From contig OZ199840.1 in the NCBI GenBank assembly GCA_964304625.1, positions 6,882,001-6,946,000 of the forward strand: a DNA stretch of 64,000 nucleotides, read 5' to 3'. Below the pieces are notes generated by a model. The model did no database searches, was not told where the DNA came from, and saw nothing but the letters and a program-made list of their open reading frames with translations. Below, piece by piece: positions 23,614 to 34,733 of this stretch (its first letter is position 1; every line of letters begins with the position of its first letter). The stretch is from Kudoa neothunni (Eukaryota > Cnidaria). The position numbers were made by a program, and so were the translations under genes.

Positions 23614-25855
23614 TTAACCCTTTCGTTCCCAAATTTTTTTATGTAAAATTCATAATAAAATTATATATAATTTAAAATTCATACTTTAAACAAAAATTAT
23701 TTAACGACAATTTAAAGCCTTTTTTAATCTGTCCACTAAGGTGGACAATTGGTATTTATTTACCTCGGCATATTCGCGCATTGGTTCCGCGCAAAAAAAG
23801 AAAATATAAGAAAACTAAAATTTTTAAATATTTTTACGGCATATTATGGAGGTTTAGAAACAATTCCTTTCTTTCTTAAGACAACATAATGAATGGCATT
23901 TCATACATTTAAATTTGATCTTTTTTTATCGACGTTGGCGTAATTTTTTCCGCTATTAGTTTGATTAAGTGAGGGTCTATCACGTTTCGTTTGAGTAGTC
24001 ATTTCTTGATGGTAGAAAGACTTTTACTAACTAAAGAAAAAGCCAACGAATCCATTACTTCATTCCTATCGGTACGTCTCACGGAACAATTTCGTTTGTA
24101 AAGTAGCCAAGCGTTAACCATGCATGTGTTTAGAGCCCAAAAAAGATTCTAAAATAATACTTTCTGCACTTATGTTTCATAACGTAATGTGACATGAGCA
24201 TATCGCATAGGTCAACCTCGCCCATATTTTAGTTATATTCCTTAACCACAGCTGGACAAAGAATTTCCACCCTTTTTTTCTTAGACCTATCGAATCTTTT
24301 TGACATTGAGACTGGCTCAATCGAGGAATGAGTAGATGAAAGGGTGAAAACTGACCCACCAAACCATCTTGTTATCGATATTCCATTGGCAGAGTCATGA
24401 GCAGAACCATACGAACCATGTCCTTCTTTTTTTAAATCTTTGTCACTACTCAATAGACAACCCTTAACTCTGTTAATACATATCATACCAACAACAGATA
24501 TTTCTTCGTTTTAAGAAGATTTGGAGCGGGATAGATGTAAACCAGTTGTCGAAATAAGTGAAATATGATTCGCTCAACGGTAGACTTTCGCACAGCTTTA
24601 TGACAAAATCGCCAGATACAAGACCACAGCTTTTGGTGACGGCAGATTTTCGTCCATCGTAAAGATGAAAATCGTAAACTAAACCACTAACGCCACATCT
24701 CGCAAACATTTTAAACTCCCATTTCGTTGGTTTATTGGGGACGTATTGCTTGGCCTTACATTTGCCTTTAAACGGGATAATCTGTTCGTCGATTGAGTGG
24801 TTTCTTTCGGGCTCAATCTTTAGAAACGATGCTCTAATAGAATCTAACAAAGGTCTAATCTTAGCGAATTTGTCGTATTTGGGCGAATTAGAATCCGTGA
24901 TAATTTTAGAATTATCCGCAAAGTGCAAGTATTTATATATTTTCTCAAAACGGTTCCTTGAGAAAGCCTCGGAAACGAGGGGATAGTTCACAAGTTTCGA
25001 CCAATAACATGGATACCTCGGCATTCTTACTATCCCCATAATAATCAAAACCCCCAGATATTTTTTTATTTCTTTAATATCAGTTTTGAAATTGGAATTT
25101 TGTTGAGTAGCGTAGTGTACAGATTTGATTCATATGCAATATTCGATATCAACTCATCCGTGAAGAAAAATTTGAAATACTCAATGGGCAATACGAGGTC
25201 TTGCAAGTCGCTAAAAATTGTTTCATTGATTTCTAAATTTTCAGCTGGATTTGGAACGTTCTGTTTCTTTTCCCGCTTAAAATTTAAAATTTGATCGTCA
25301 TCAGAATTACTGGAATCTTTATATGTTTCCTCTCCCAATTCTGTCACGTAATTTTGAATGATAGGACAGTCTAACTCATCTACCATCACATCTGGTTCTG
25401 AATTATCCGCATCTGGAAATACAATGACTTCTGTGATGGTTTTTCCATTTTCTTTCTGATTAAAAACAATATCGTGATCCATTGGAATATACTATCGGAA
25501 GTCCTCGAAGCCCCAATGTCCACTATAATATCCACGCGGAGATTTGTGTGTTTTTTGGTATATTTAAATCACAAATTAATTGAATTTCATTTTTTACAAT
25601 ATTAAATTTTTTTCAGTAACATTTTATGATTTATTGATACTTATTTTTCCAAATGTTTTAGATTATTTAAGCGTTATAAAAAGGGAGGGCTGTATCACAA
25701 ATAAAAATGACCATAAAGCATTTATTAATATGTTATCTTATTTAATATATAGAATAACAACTTATGTTTAATATATTCATAAATTACCTTTTAATAATTA
25801 ATGTGCATAAATATATAAGCGAATTAATTTTTGTCCACTAAAATGAACAATGGGA
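23614..25855 (-). mobile_element. piggyBac element inserted in SINE copy B
   Basis: TTAA (23614-23617) is followed by CCCTTTCGTTCCCAAA, with a perfect palindrome TGTCCAC-TAAG-GTGGACA at 23730-23747. The right side has the related TTGTCCA/TGAACAA pair (about 25830-25849) and then AACAATGGGA. It lacks the final CGAAAGGG-TTAA still visible in the relative at 57881-57893. About 25 bp of transposon end and SINE are missing between two GGGA copies. Confidence 0.85.
23840..25482 (-). pseudogene. piggyBac transposase (PGBD2/3-like, broken)
   Basis: The ATG at 25482 starts an acidic N-terminus (VIVFPDADNSEPDVM). A second frame (25048-24473) covers HSIDEQIIPFKGKCKAKQYV with the first Asp, GVSGLVYDFHLYDG, KSCGLVSGDFVIKLCESLP and YFDNWFTSIPLQ with the second Asp. 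A third frame (24486-24229) ends before the third-Asp segment GEVDLCDMLMS. A C-terminal cysteine-rich domain (CMKC...LCCL) is readable down to about 23860. At least three frameshifts plus stops separate the pieces; otherwise a full-length family member. Confidence 0.85.
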
Positions 25856-26153
25856 ACTGCAAATTACTTTGCCTTTCGATGGGTTCCGGAGATTAAAACT
25901 CCTATTCACGCTCACCCCACTTCACGAAAATCTGGCTGCCAGTGCATCCCACTCCACAGCGAGCGTACACTTTACTTTAATCACAGCTCCCAAATATAGG
26001 ATAGACACCCACCGACACGGAAGCCGTAGTCTGACAACTGGCGGATTCGAACCCATTACCTCAAGGTTTGGAGCCCGAGTGTCTCACCGATGTGCTATCT
26101 GTCCTCGGCTGATATAGGTTGTAAGAAATAAAAATCCTTCCGGTAATAAGAAT

Positions 26154-27667
26154 TATCGTATATACTCGTGTATAAGTCGCACACGAGATATCGACATAAA
26201 AATTAGGCTGGTAGTTAGTAAAATATATAAATCATCCATAATAAGTTTATGTTCTACTTTTTATTATTATATATAAAAAAAATATTGTTTTAATTAAAAT
26301 GACGGAATTATTTTGTTGATATTTAACATGTATCTCACTTATGTTGGGATAATGAGTTCCATTAAAAAAAGACATCGCAATGACGCCAAATTCAAATAAA
26401 AGTTGCAAAATATGCTATCGAATGTGACTACAATCGACGTTCGACTAATAAAAATGGAATTAACAAAATGCATATACGCGATTGGGGAAAATCTTTTCTG
26501 CAGTTGGAAGAAATGGCAGTTTCAAAAAAAGCCAATAGGAGAAAGAAGTCAAAATTTAAAGCATCGACTGGATAGTATACGCGTTTTATGAATAGGCATG
26601 GTTTATCTCTTAGACAAAGGACCAAAATTTTCCAAAAACTTCCGTCCGATTTGGATGACAAGATTATCAACTTTCATAAATATGTTATAGATACAAGGAA
26701 AAAGATAAATTATGATCTTAGTCGAATTGGAAACATGGACGAAACACCTATGTATTTTGATGCTCCTGGTAACCGGGAAGTTGATAATAATGGAACCAAA
26801 ACCGTGACGATTAGAACAACTGGTCACGAAAAAACACACTTTACTTTCGTTTTAACCTGTATGGCAGATGGAACTAAATTGCCTCCAATGATAATTTTTA
26901 AACGGAAAACGTTTCCAAAAGAAAAGTTCCCTCTTGGAGTCGTTATTCATGTTCACGAGAAAGTATGGTCTCGTCGCCTAGGTGGTAATTTGGATAAAAA
27001 CCATGTCTGTTAGTTTAGGATAAGTTCCGAGTTCATCTCGTTTATGATGTCAAACAATGTGTAAAAAGCTACTATAAAATAGATACTGCTGTTATTCCTT
27101 CGGGCTTAACCTCAATATTACAATCTTTAGATGTTTCTTTAAAGTTTCCATTCAAATGTAAAGTACGCGATCAATGGATCAAATGGATATCAGACGGATT
27201 GGCGGAAAAGACAGCATCCGGAAATTTTAAGAGACCTGCATTAGTATTGGTAGCTGAATGGGTAAAAGATTCTTGACTCTCCATAGACCCGAGTATAATT
27301 AAGGAATCGTTCAAAAATATGGCATTTCTAATGCGATGGATGGAACTGAAGACGATGAAATACACAGTAATACGGATGTAGAGATGGACGAGATTTACGA
27401 CGATACTTTGACATCAGAACAAAGTGCACGCATTTGTGATGAGGATGAGTTTTCGTCAGCTAAGGATGATGATGATGATGACGACAATGAATATCAATAA
27501 TTTGTTATTTTTTTAAATAATCATTAATTTTTTATATATTGAATATTTTCTTTTTTGTCTTAAAATAATCAGATTTTATTTAAAATATACTTTGTAAATC
27601 GCTAAATGTTTAAGCATTAATAAATTTTTGGTTTATGACTGCGACTTATACTCGAGTGTATACGGTA
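26154..27667 (+). mobile_element. pogo/Tigger element 2, both ends present
   Basis: TA duplications at 26154-26155 and 27666-27667 flank a 1510-bp element. Its ends are inverted repeats, CGTATATACTCGTGTATAAG on the left and CCGTATACACTCGAGTATAA reading inward from the right, both continuing TCGCA. A pogo-type transposase relic lies between. Confidence 0.88.
26405..27500 (+). pseudogene. pogo/Tigger transposase 2 (broken)
   Basis: An N-terminal helix-turn-helix region (about 26405-26580) precedes a CENP-B-type segment NRHGLSLRQRTKIFQKLP (26588 on). The DDE core follows: GNMDETPMYFD with the first Asp, FVLTCMADGTKLPPMIIFKRK, a damaged second-Asp region near 27000-27030, then SGLTSILQSLDVS with the third. 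The C-terminus is an acidic DDDDDD run ending at about 27500. A frameshift and stops near 26580 and 27000, plus a TGA at 27274-27276 at a probable Trp codon, break the gene. Confidence 0.82.
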
Positions 27668-27675
27668 TTTAATGC

Positions 27676-29422
27676 TACAGTCGAGATTCGATATTGCGTA
27701 ATTTTTGGGACAAAGGAAAAACTACGCAATAAAAAGGTTTTACGCAATATCGAGGCATGCGCCTGCGCACTTGCAAAAATATTCGATTTAAACTTGTTTT
27801 GTGCGTTTATCCTACTTTAAATCATTGCTAGTGGAATAAAATAAATATAAGGAATTTTATTTAACTCAACCAGACAAAATTATTAATTTTTATGAAAAAA
27901 TGAAGTAATTTTAGTTTGGTGCCATCTTTGAGATGATATTTTTAAAATTCGATCCATTATCGGATGAAGATCGATGAGTCCAGATGGATCTTCCCGAATA
28001 AACACCTTCCTTAATGTACTTACGGCATGCTTTATATCTTTTATTGGAACTTTTGGTTCTTCCTCATCAGATTCGATTTCATTCTGAATTGGATTCGCTG
28101 TTGATATTAAGACATCGCCGTTATCATCATCAAAGTTGGTCTCCCATGTTTCCTCCTCGACTATAAAAATGTTAAAATTTTATTTTATATTTATACTCTG
28201 TTCATCTTCGAAAATTTTATCATTTGTTTCCGTCTCTGTATCTCCTATGATAATGGATTAATTTTTGAAGTTCGCATTAGCTTTTACTTTCGCTAAATGT
28301 GCCCGACTTTTTAAAATAGTTGACAATAATTTCAGGTGGAATACTGTTCCATGCTTCTTGGAGTGTCAAAATTGCATTAAGTAATGTAAATTTGTTATTT
28401 AACGAATCATCACATAATGCCATATGGCTACACAATATTTGTTTATATCTACTTTTAAGACAATTAATCACTCCGAGATCGAGTGGCTGTAAAACACTTG
28501 TAGTATTTTTCGTTGTTCTGACTCCATTTTAAAATTTAATTTTTTTCAGTATCTGGGAAAAAATAGCAGATGTCATCCAAGAATTTTGTTGGGCATAATA
28601 CTCATAAGGTAAATTTTTTACCCCCTTGAAGCACCTGGGGTTTTGGTATTTCCCAATTACGACTAAGGGCAACTTTTCTCCGCTTAAAGAGCACGATACC
28701 AGGATCGTTATTCTTTTTTTCGATAGCTTTTTACCTTTAATGTCATTTTCTTCTTTTAATAAATAACTACTGTTCTGTAATTTCTCATCAAACAAACCAG
28801 TTTCGTCAATATTGATTATATTTTTTGGGCTGTATATGCTTATCAAATTTTTATTTGCATAGATCCACGAATCAATAGACGCGACGTTAGCGCTTGCAGC
28901 TTCGCCATGAAAATGCTTGAAAATGATTCCAAACCTTCTTTTAAACCCCGCTAGCCAACCCCTGCTTGCTTTAAAATGTTGAACTTCATTCTTTCTGGCA
29001 ATTATGGTGGCTATTTCAAGTATTACGTCACCAGAAATAATGTGACCATTGGTGCGTTTTTTGATAAACCATTGATAAACTTCTTCGTCTATGTTGATAA
29101 ATCTTCCATTTGAATGCCTCTTCCTATTTCCTGCAACATCTGAATTTTTCAGCTTGGTTTCATGAGAAAGAATTCTGTCAAGCGTTGAATGTTCTTTAAA
29201 AAATAAATTGTTATCGATTAAAAATAATCATACCATTAAGTTTAAACTTTTCAACCGTCATTTTCTTTGCGCCCTTTATTGATTTTATTGAATTGTAATA
29301 TTGTATCATTCTAATTGTCTCAGAAATTTCACGCTGCTCCCTGGATATATTGAAGCTGAAATCACGCAATATCAAGTCACGTTGGTAATTTACGTTACGC
29401 AATACTAAATCAGAGGCACGTA
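27676..29422 (-). mobile_element. pogo/Tigger element 3
   Basis: TA (27676-27677) precedes CAGTCGAGATTCGATATTGC, the same terminus as Tigger element 4 at 62823. The right end near 29420 is a diverged inverted version (GATTTAGTATTGCGTAA read inward), followed by TA. The transposase relic is on the minus strand. Confidence 0.75.
27960..29402 (-). pseudogene. pogo/Tigger transposase 3 (broken, internal deletion)
   Basis: Read from 29402: an N-terminal DNA-binding region with MIQYYNSIKSIKGAKKMT, a CENP-B-like part near 29050-28900 (FKASRGWLAGFKRRFG), then NIDETGLFDEK with the first Asp and GEKLPLVVIGKYQNPRCFKG. The segment that should hold the second Asp is deleted around 28530. NTTSVLQPLDLGVINCLKS with the third Asp follows at about 28500-28450. 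The protein is related to Tigger element 4. Confidence 0.82.
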
Positions 29423-30249
29423 GAAAAAATATTTTTTTATTTTTATTCTATATAATTAATTCAATAAATAAAATAATGATATAGCTCTAAAATTAAGTCC
29501 CAATGTAAATATCTTCATATCGAAAATCTTGAATTACGCCAAATCAATATTTTAACTACTACAACTGTTCAGACTCATAGTTTAATCATTGTTTAAACTC
29601 ATAAAAGATTGATAATTGGAAATATGTTGCATTTTAAGAATGTTGCATTTTGATCTTGAAATACTGTGAATATTAATGTCGCATATAACAAAGTTTGTGT
29701 TATTATTTAATGTTTACACGTTTCCAATAAAAACCCAATATTACGTAAAAAATGAAAAAGTCCCCAAAAGAGTCCAAGATGACCATAAAACCCTTATGAC
29801 CTTGGGGGAAACCCCAAGCAATGGTAGCAGTATTCGTAATCTTCTCAAAAATTAGTATTGTGGAAAACTTGTTAAGATATATTTACGGCTAATATTATCG
29901 ATAAGTTATACATAATTTTGACATAAATTTTATTTTTAACTTTTTTATTGCGCACTGGCTATAGACATAGACACGAGTATTTTTAATCGATTTTGCAACG
30001 CACTTAATACACGTGATCTGTTACATCAATTACAAAATTATTCAAAAAAATTCGGTTTTGTGTTGCATGTAATACCATATGTTATGTTTGAAATGTATAA
30101 TAATTATTTAAAACGAATTTAATATGGATCTTTCGATATTATACTTAAAAGCCCCACATTGAAGTGACCTTTTTTTGTGTGTCGCGCGCACAATTTGAAA
30201 CAATTTCGTACGGGCTGTGAAACATATAGATCTATCCACTTTGAGTAAC
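29423..30249. other. AT-rich intergenic DNA
   Basis: Spacer between Tigger element 3 and the mRpL55-like gene. A GC-richer patch at 29755-29830 (AAGTCCCC, GACCTTGGGGGAAACCCC) resembles repeat debris elsewhere in the window. No gene recognised. Confidence 0.5.
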
Positions 30250-30594
30250 ATGAAGAGGTAATATAAATACATAAAGTATATTTAACAAATTTATAGAAGT
30301 GTGTTCATGAGTATTATGACACCTATTACAAAAATCTCTAGGAAGAGATTCAACCAGATTGTTTTGAATCATGATGGCTCTTCATACACAACCCAATCTG
30401 ATGAACCTAACCTTTTATTAGTTTACCCGAAATTTCATTCCACACTTGATAACATGGCTAAAAAAGATCGATTTTATCGGCTAAAAAAGAAATGTTATGA
30501 GCTTGAGACCCTTGAGGCTAAAGGATATGTACCCCAAGACATCGTACTTCAGGATAAAAATGTGGATATTCTTGAAAAAATTATAAAGAAATGA
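30250..30594 (+). CDS. probable mitochondrial ribosomal protein L55
   Basis: Two exons, 30250-30257 and 30297-30594, join across a 39-nt GT-AG intron in frame to give about 101 residues. The N-terminus (MKRSVFMSIMTPITKISRKR) is basic and hydrophobic, as expected for mitochondrial import. The middle carries VLNHDGSSYTTQSDEP and a leucine-rich block, resembling the DGS(T/S)I...YxEPR core of the mL55 family. The tail is rich in Lys and Arg, and length fits. If correct it is a structural protein of the mitochondrial large subunit. Similarity is modest, so the name is provisional; gene-hood is supported by the clean splice and high coding quality. Confidence 0.55.
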
Positions 30595-30752
30595 TTTTTT
30601 AAACCTATATTTTTATCATTACTATTTGTTTTATGTTTATTAATTATGAAGTTAACGACTTGATTTTTTACTCATCCTTGTCCTCTTATCAGACACAATG
30701 AGCCAACCAGTAAATATTGAATTTTGTTAATTTTTTCTCTAGAAAAAATTAA

Positions 30753-31887
30753 CAGGAGTCGTCAATCTGTGGCTCGCGAGCCGCATGTGCGTAATATAAA
30801 TTAAAATATCTAAGGTTAAAGCGTGAAAAATTATATAGTTCTTGGTTGCGGAACTCATTATTACGTTCAACTTTTGAATTATCATTATACATTAACCGAT
30901 TTTTATTGAACTGTATGAGTAATGGAGTGTGATATTTGAAAATCATTCTCTTGCATTAATTTCCTTTTTTCGCAACTTAAAAAAAAGAGATAGAAAAAAT
31001 TAATGACATGAAATAACTTTTTACTGTGAAGAATTCCTCACTGAACATATTCCTATACACCCGCACTTATCAACAAGATGAAGTAATTCTAAATGTTCTC
31101 ATTTTTCTCCAATTTTTGTAAATTAAAAATTATTGTTCATAATAATTTAAAGTTTCCTCCATTAAAAGGATTTTTATCGAATTGAAACTCTGTAAAATGC
31201 AACTTTTTGGGTATTACACAAAATACATCTTATTTACATGCAAATTTTTTTTAACGTAGACCTAAGAATGCGATGATAGTTTTTTTTTAACGTAACAATT
31301 CCTCTTGGCAGGTTTTTAACACAAAGAAATGGTTATTCATACATTTCCATTAAATTTTATTCATTTAAAATAATTTTGTCGTAATATTGAACATTTCTTA
31401 GTTTTACTGCATAGATACCCCATAAAAAATATAGTGGAAACAATTAAATTTCTAAAAATACTCACGAAATAAGTTATTCTGCCAACTTTAAAAGATTAGA
31501 TTATTTTGTTTTATTTTTCTCTTTCACTGACGATATTATTCATAAAGATGAATTTTTTATTTATCTTCATGGGATTTATTGAAAACAAAATTATAATATT
31601 ATATCTAATATTATTTGAAACAATATAAAAACTTATTTTAATGTATTTATTTGTATTATTTCTTTCTGCATCCAAAATATTAGTAATTACAAGAATAGGT
31701 GAATTGGCTGTAGAAACACCCATAGATAGGCCAGTTCAATAACTTTCCTGGAATATATGTTTCTATGGTTTCAAGGATAAATATTTTGATTTTCGAGCAC
31801 ACTTTTAACATTACGTATCCGGAAGTTGAAAAATATTTGTCATTATCAATAATTGGCTCTTCCTGTCATATAGGTTGCTGACCTCCG
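30753..31887 (-). mobile_element. hAT-like non-autonomous DNA transposon, copy 2
   Basis: An inverted, diverged copy of the element at 431-1632. Its ends are CAGGAGTCGTCAATC (30753) and GGTTGCTGACCTCCG (to 31887). Matching stretches include GAGCCAATTATTGAT, CTTGAAACCAT and CGTTTTAACCTT-like blocks spread along the whole length. The flanking 8 bases do not match each other, so the duplication has decayed. There is no coding capacity; short open frames inside are chance. Confidence 0.78.
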
Positions 31888-32440
31888 TTATAATGGATTA
31901 TTTTATTTAAAATAAGCTATAACGTTTTATGATTGAAATAGATTAGTCGATTATAATAAATACATTCCGTAACCATTTACCGACGAATGCTGGAGCTATA
32001 ACACAAATATGAAATGCGCCACTCGTTAAAACTTTGATTGAGATGAAAATTTAATCTATCTAGTTCAAATAATCACATTTACAGTTAAATCAATTTCTGT
32101 CATATGCAAGCATTAAAAATTTTCAAATTGATCATCGCAAAAAGCAAAAGAAATGAAAAAATCAAGTTCACCTTTCATTTTCGTTCTCATAATATACAAT
32201 CAAATTTTTAAATTAATATGTACGATGAATTTCAATATCTCAACCACCCAATCGGTGAAGATTATTGAAGGAATAATTGAAATAGCAGTAAAGAGCTGTG
32301 CGCATGTGTGACTCATCACCTAATACTAATTATTAAGTAATGAAAAGTAATTTAGACAACGTTATAGAGAAAAAAATCCAAGCAGAAGTGTATCTTAATG
32401 TTTATAACTAATATCAACAAACGAAATTAACAGTAAACCC
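31888..32440. other. upstream region of FAU
   Basis: AT-rich DNA between the hAT copy and the FAU promoter. Nothing recognised. Confidence 0.5.
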
Positions 32441-32480
32441 TATATAAATTGCGGGTCGTGAGATCTCGTGACTTCCCGTC
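32441..32480 (+). promoter_or_regulatory. FAU core promoter with TATA box and TOP-like start
   Basis: TATATAAA at 32441-32448 lies about 30 bases before a pyrimidine tract, ACTTCCCGTCTTCC (32471-32484). This looks like the terminal oligopyrimidine start typical of ribosomal protein mRNAs. It sits 25-60 bases upstream of the FAU ATG. The exact transcription start is inferred. Confidence 0.55.
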
Positions 32481-32504
32481 TTCCGAAAGCCCGAAACGTG
32501 GAAT

Positions 32505-32960
32505 ATGTCAATGCAGGTCGTGCTTTTAGCTGAAAATTCTCAATTATTCGAGACAAAATCTCAAAATACAGTTTCAGTATTGAAAAAGGAAATCGCCGAA
32601 AACTTTGGATTGGATGCTAACGATTTGGTTTTATCGCATGAAGGCATAATTCTTGAGGATGGAGAAACATTAGAGCATTATAATGTTGAGCAGTTGGATG
32701 TCTTGAAAATTGGTTCCAAAATACTCGGAGGTAGATTCTAATAACTCTGTGCCGATCTAATTTATTGTTGGTTAGGTAAGGTTCACGGTTCTCTTGCTCG
32801 TGCAGGTAAAGTCCGCAATCAAACTAAGAAAGTCGAAAAAATGGAAAAGAAAAAGCCAAAAACCGGAAGATGCAAGCGTAGAATTCTTTACAACAAACGA
32901 TTCTGTACTGCTAAGCCAACTAGAGGTAGAAAAGTAGGACCAAACTCAAACAGAAAGTAG
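32505..32960 (+). CDS. FAU: FUBI-ribosomal protein S30 fusion (FAU)
   Basis: Exons 32505-32730 and 32776-32960 join across a 45-nt GT-AG intron to give 136 residues. The N-terminal 77 or so residues form the ubiquitin-like FUBI domain ([17 protein letters not shown]) ending in Gly-Gly. The rest is eS30, starting [16 protein letters not shown] and ending VGPNSNRK, with the expected Lys/Arg-rich body. The fusion is cleaved after the Gly-Gly, releasing S30 into the small ribosomal subunit. The intron splits the GGT codon exactly at the domain junction. The fused arrangement is typical of animals. Confidence 0.97.
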
Positions 32961-33581
32961 TTCCATCACTTCAACTCTGTGTTCCATTTTAGAATATATT
33001 AACGATTGTTATTGACTTTGTCGTTTGGCGCAATTTTTTGTCATTTTTATCTGAGTTAACGGAGTTTTTTCCTTCACATTTGTTGTGTAGGTTTTTCTGT
33101 AATTTAAAATACTGTAAAGCCACTTTGGATATTCACTCGTTAGCCTATGTCAGTTAATGTTTGTTTTCTATTCTCGACTAGTTAATGCAATTGACTACTA
33201 CTGTTTAGTTGTTTTTCGTGTCATTCTATGAGCCGAATTTGATAAATGTGCAGTTAGTGATTAATTGGCCTAGTTATGATTTTACGTTTCTTGTGAATTT
33301 TGGTTTCGATTATATTACCTTTTTGTGATGAAATCGACCTGCTAAGGTAAGGACAGGAGAGTTTACGCTTTCTCAACCCGCCTTATTATTTTAGGTTAAG
33401 TCAATGTTTCCAAATTTTTTATAGATGTGACTCGGCTTTCCCAAATAAGTTATGAGGTCCAATTAATATTCAAAATCTTTTTTTGAATTAAGTGAGAAAA
33501 AATTTACAACTTTTATCTTATAATATTTTCATCCAACAATATAAACAGTAAAATATCGTTAGTATTAATTTTTTAACATTG
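32961..33581. other. FAU 3' flank
   Basis: Non-coding, T-rich sequence that probably includes the FAU 3' UTR. No other feature recognised. Confidence 0.5.
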
Positions 33582-34733
33582 TTAACCCTCCAAGTAAAAT
33601 GTGGTAGAAATCTACCCCACGTGATGTTCAGAGTCATTTTTTTACCTAATAAATAAAAGATCAATGTTCAACATTCAGTCTAATCCTGTAACCTTTTTTA
33701 TAGTATAAATATATAGAATAAATAGGTGTGTTGGTTAATTATAAAAATTTTTATTTTACACTTCGTTATTGAGGAATCATGAACCGAGAGGATGGATATA
33801 CAAGAAGCAGTTCAAGATAATAACATATCATAAATAACTGATAGGGGAATTTTAGATACTGTGAATGATTCTACAGATAAATGTCCGTCTTTGATAGTTA
33901 TGTAAATTTTATTCATGTTGCGAAATTCACGAAATTATAGGGATAAATTTGTCAACAGTAATGAAGTTGATAGGTGGACCAAAAGTTGAATTACAAACAG
34001 CTATAGATTTTAGCATAAAAAACTTTTTTCTATGATGATAATAATAACGTCGATACATAGGATTCCAACATAATTTTATGTGAAGTTACACAGTACCATT
34101 TATTCACAAACTAAAAAGTAGAATATTTAATATTTTTTTAAATTTTAATGTTGTATAAATCATTCCGTGAGATATTTATCTTATTGTAAGAATTTTAAAA
34201 ACGAGTTGGCCAAATAGTTATTATTACACCTTGATATCATGTGGATTTTATTGATACAAACTGGTAATGGTAAAGTCCCTGAATTAATGAAACTACATTT
34301 ATATTCTGCATTTATAAAGGATATTTTTTGGAAAAAATGGTATCGATTGAATTATTATTTTAGGAGAAAATGTGCGCCCGGAAAATTAGACACGGCCATA
34401 ATAAATTGATAATAAATACCCAACTATTTGATGTGTAAATTAGTAGAGTTTATACACTCGCAACAATAATTAAAAATTATAGTGTATTCACTATTAAAAA
34501 TTATTTATTAGGTTTAAAATATATTGTAAATCTCAACAAAAAACGTTGGTTTACCGAGATATTATTTTCACATAATAAAATTATTAGAGTAAAAAACTCC
34601 ACCCCTTACCAAAAAAATTAAATCATAAAAACAGAAAACTAATTTTGCACAAAAAATTTTATATCAAAAGAAACACCAAAAATTATATCAAGAGGCTAGC
34701 AAAATTAAGAAGATAGCTATTGATTCAATTTGT
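33582..34733 (+). mobile_element. piggyBac-type left end with decayed interior
   Basis: TTAA (33582-33585) is followed by CCCTCCAAGTAAAATG and a subterminal palindrome GGTAGA-AA-TCTACC (about 33602-33616). The following kilobase is AT-rich, with short unidentifiable coding-like pieces near 33900-34030 (for example EIIGINLSTVMKLIGG). No right end is seen before SMPD2. Confidence 0.5.

Larger units (their letters stand above)
23411..26110 (-). repeat. tRNA-derived SINE copy B, split by a piggyBac
   Basis: On the minus strand the element begins near 26110 with a tRNA-like head: an A-box-like GATAGCACATCGGTGAGACA and a perfect B box GGTTCGAATCC (about 26045-26056). The body matches SINE copy A and ends in an A-rich tail (plus-strand T-run 23411-23419). 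It is flanked by a 13-bp target duplication with two mismatches, GATATCAGTTGTA (23398-23410) and GATATAGGTTGTA (26111-26123). Without the inserted piggyBac it is about 460-490 bp. Pol III transcription and mobilisation by a LINE partner are inferred from the class; no LINE is present here. Confidence 0.88.

Noticed and set aside
26045-26110. Functional tRNA gene
   Set aside because: Has A and B boxes but no cloverleaf with a proper acceptor stem, and is joined to a SINE body and poly-A tail with target duplications.
27274-27276. TGA at a likely Trp codon in Tigger 2 as further evidence of UGA recoding
   Set aside because: This gene has several other disabling changes including TAA-type losses and shifts, and TGG codons decay to stops easily; one case is not informative.
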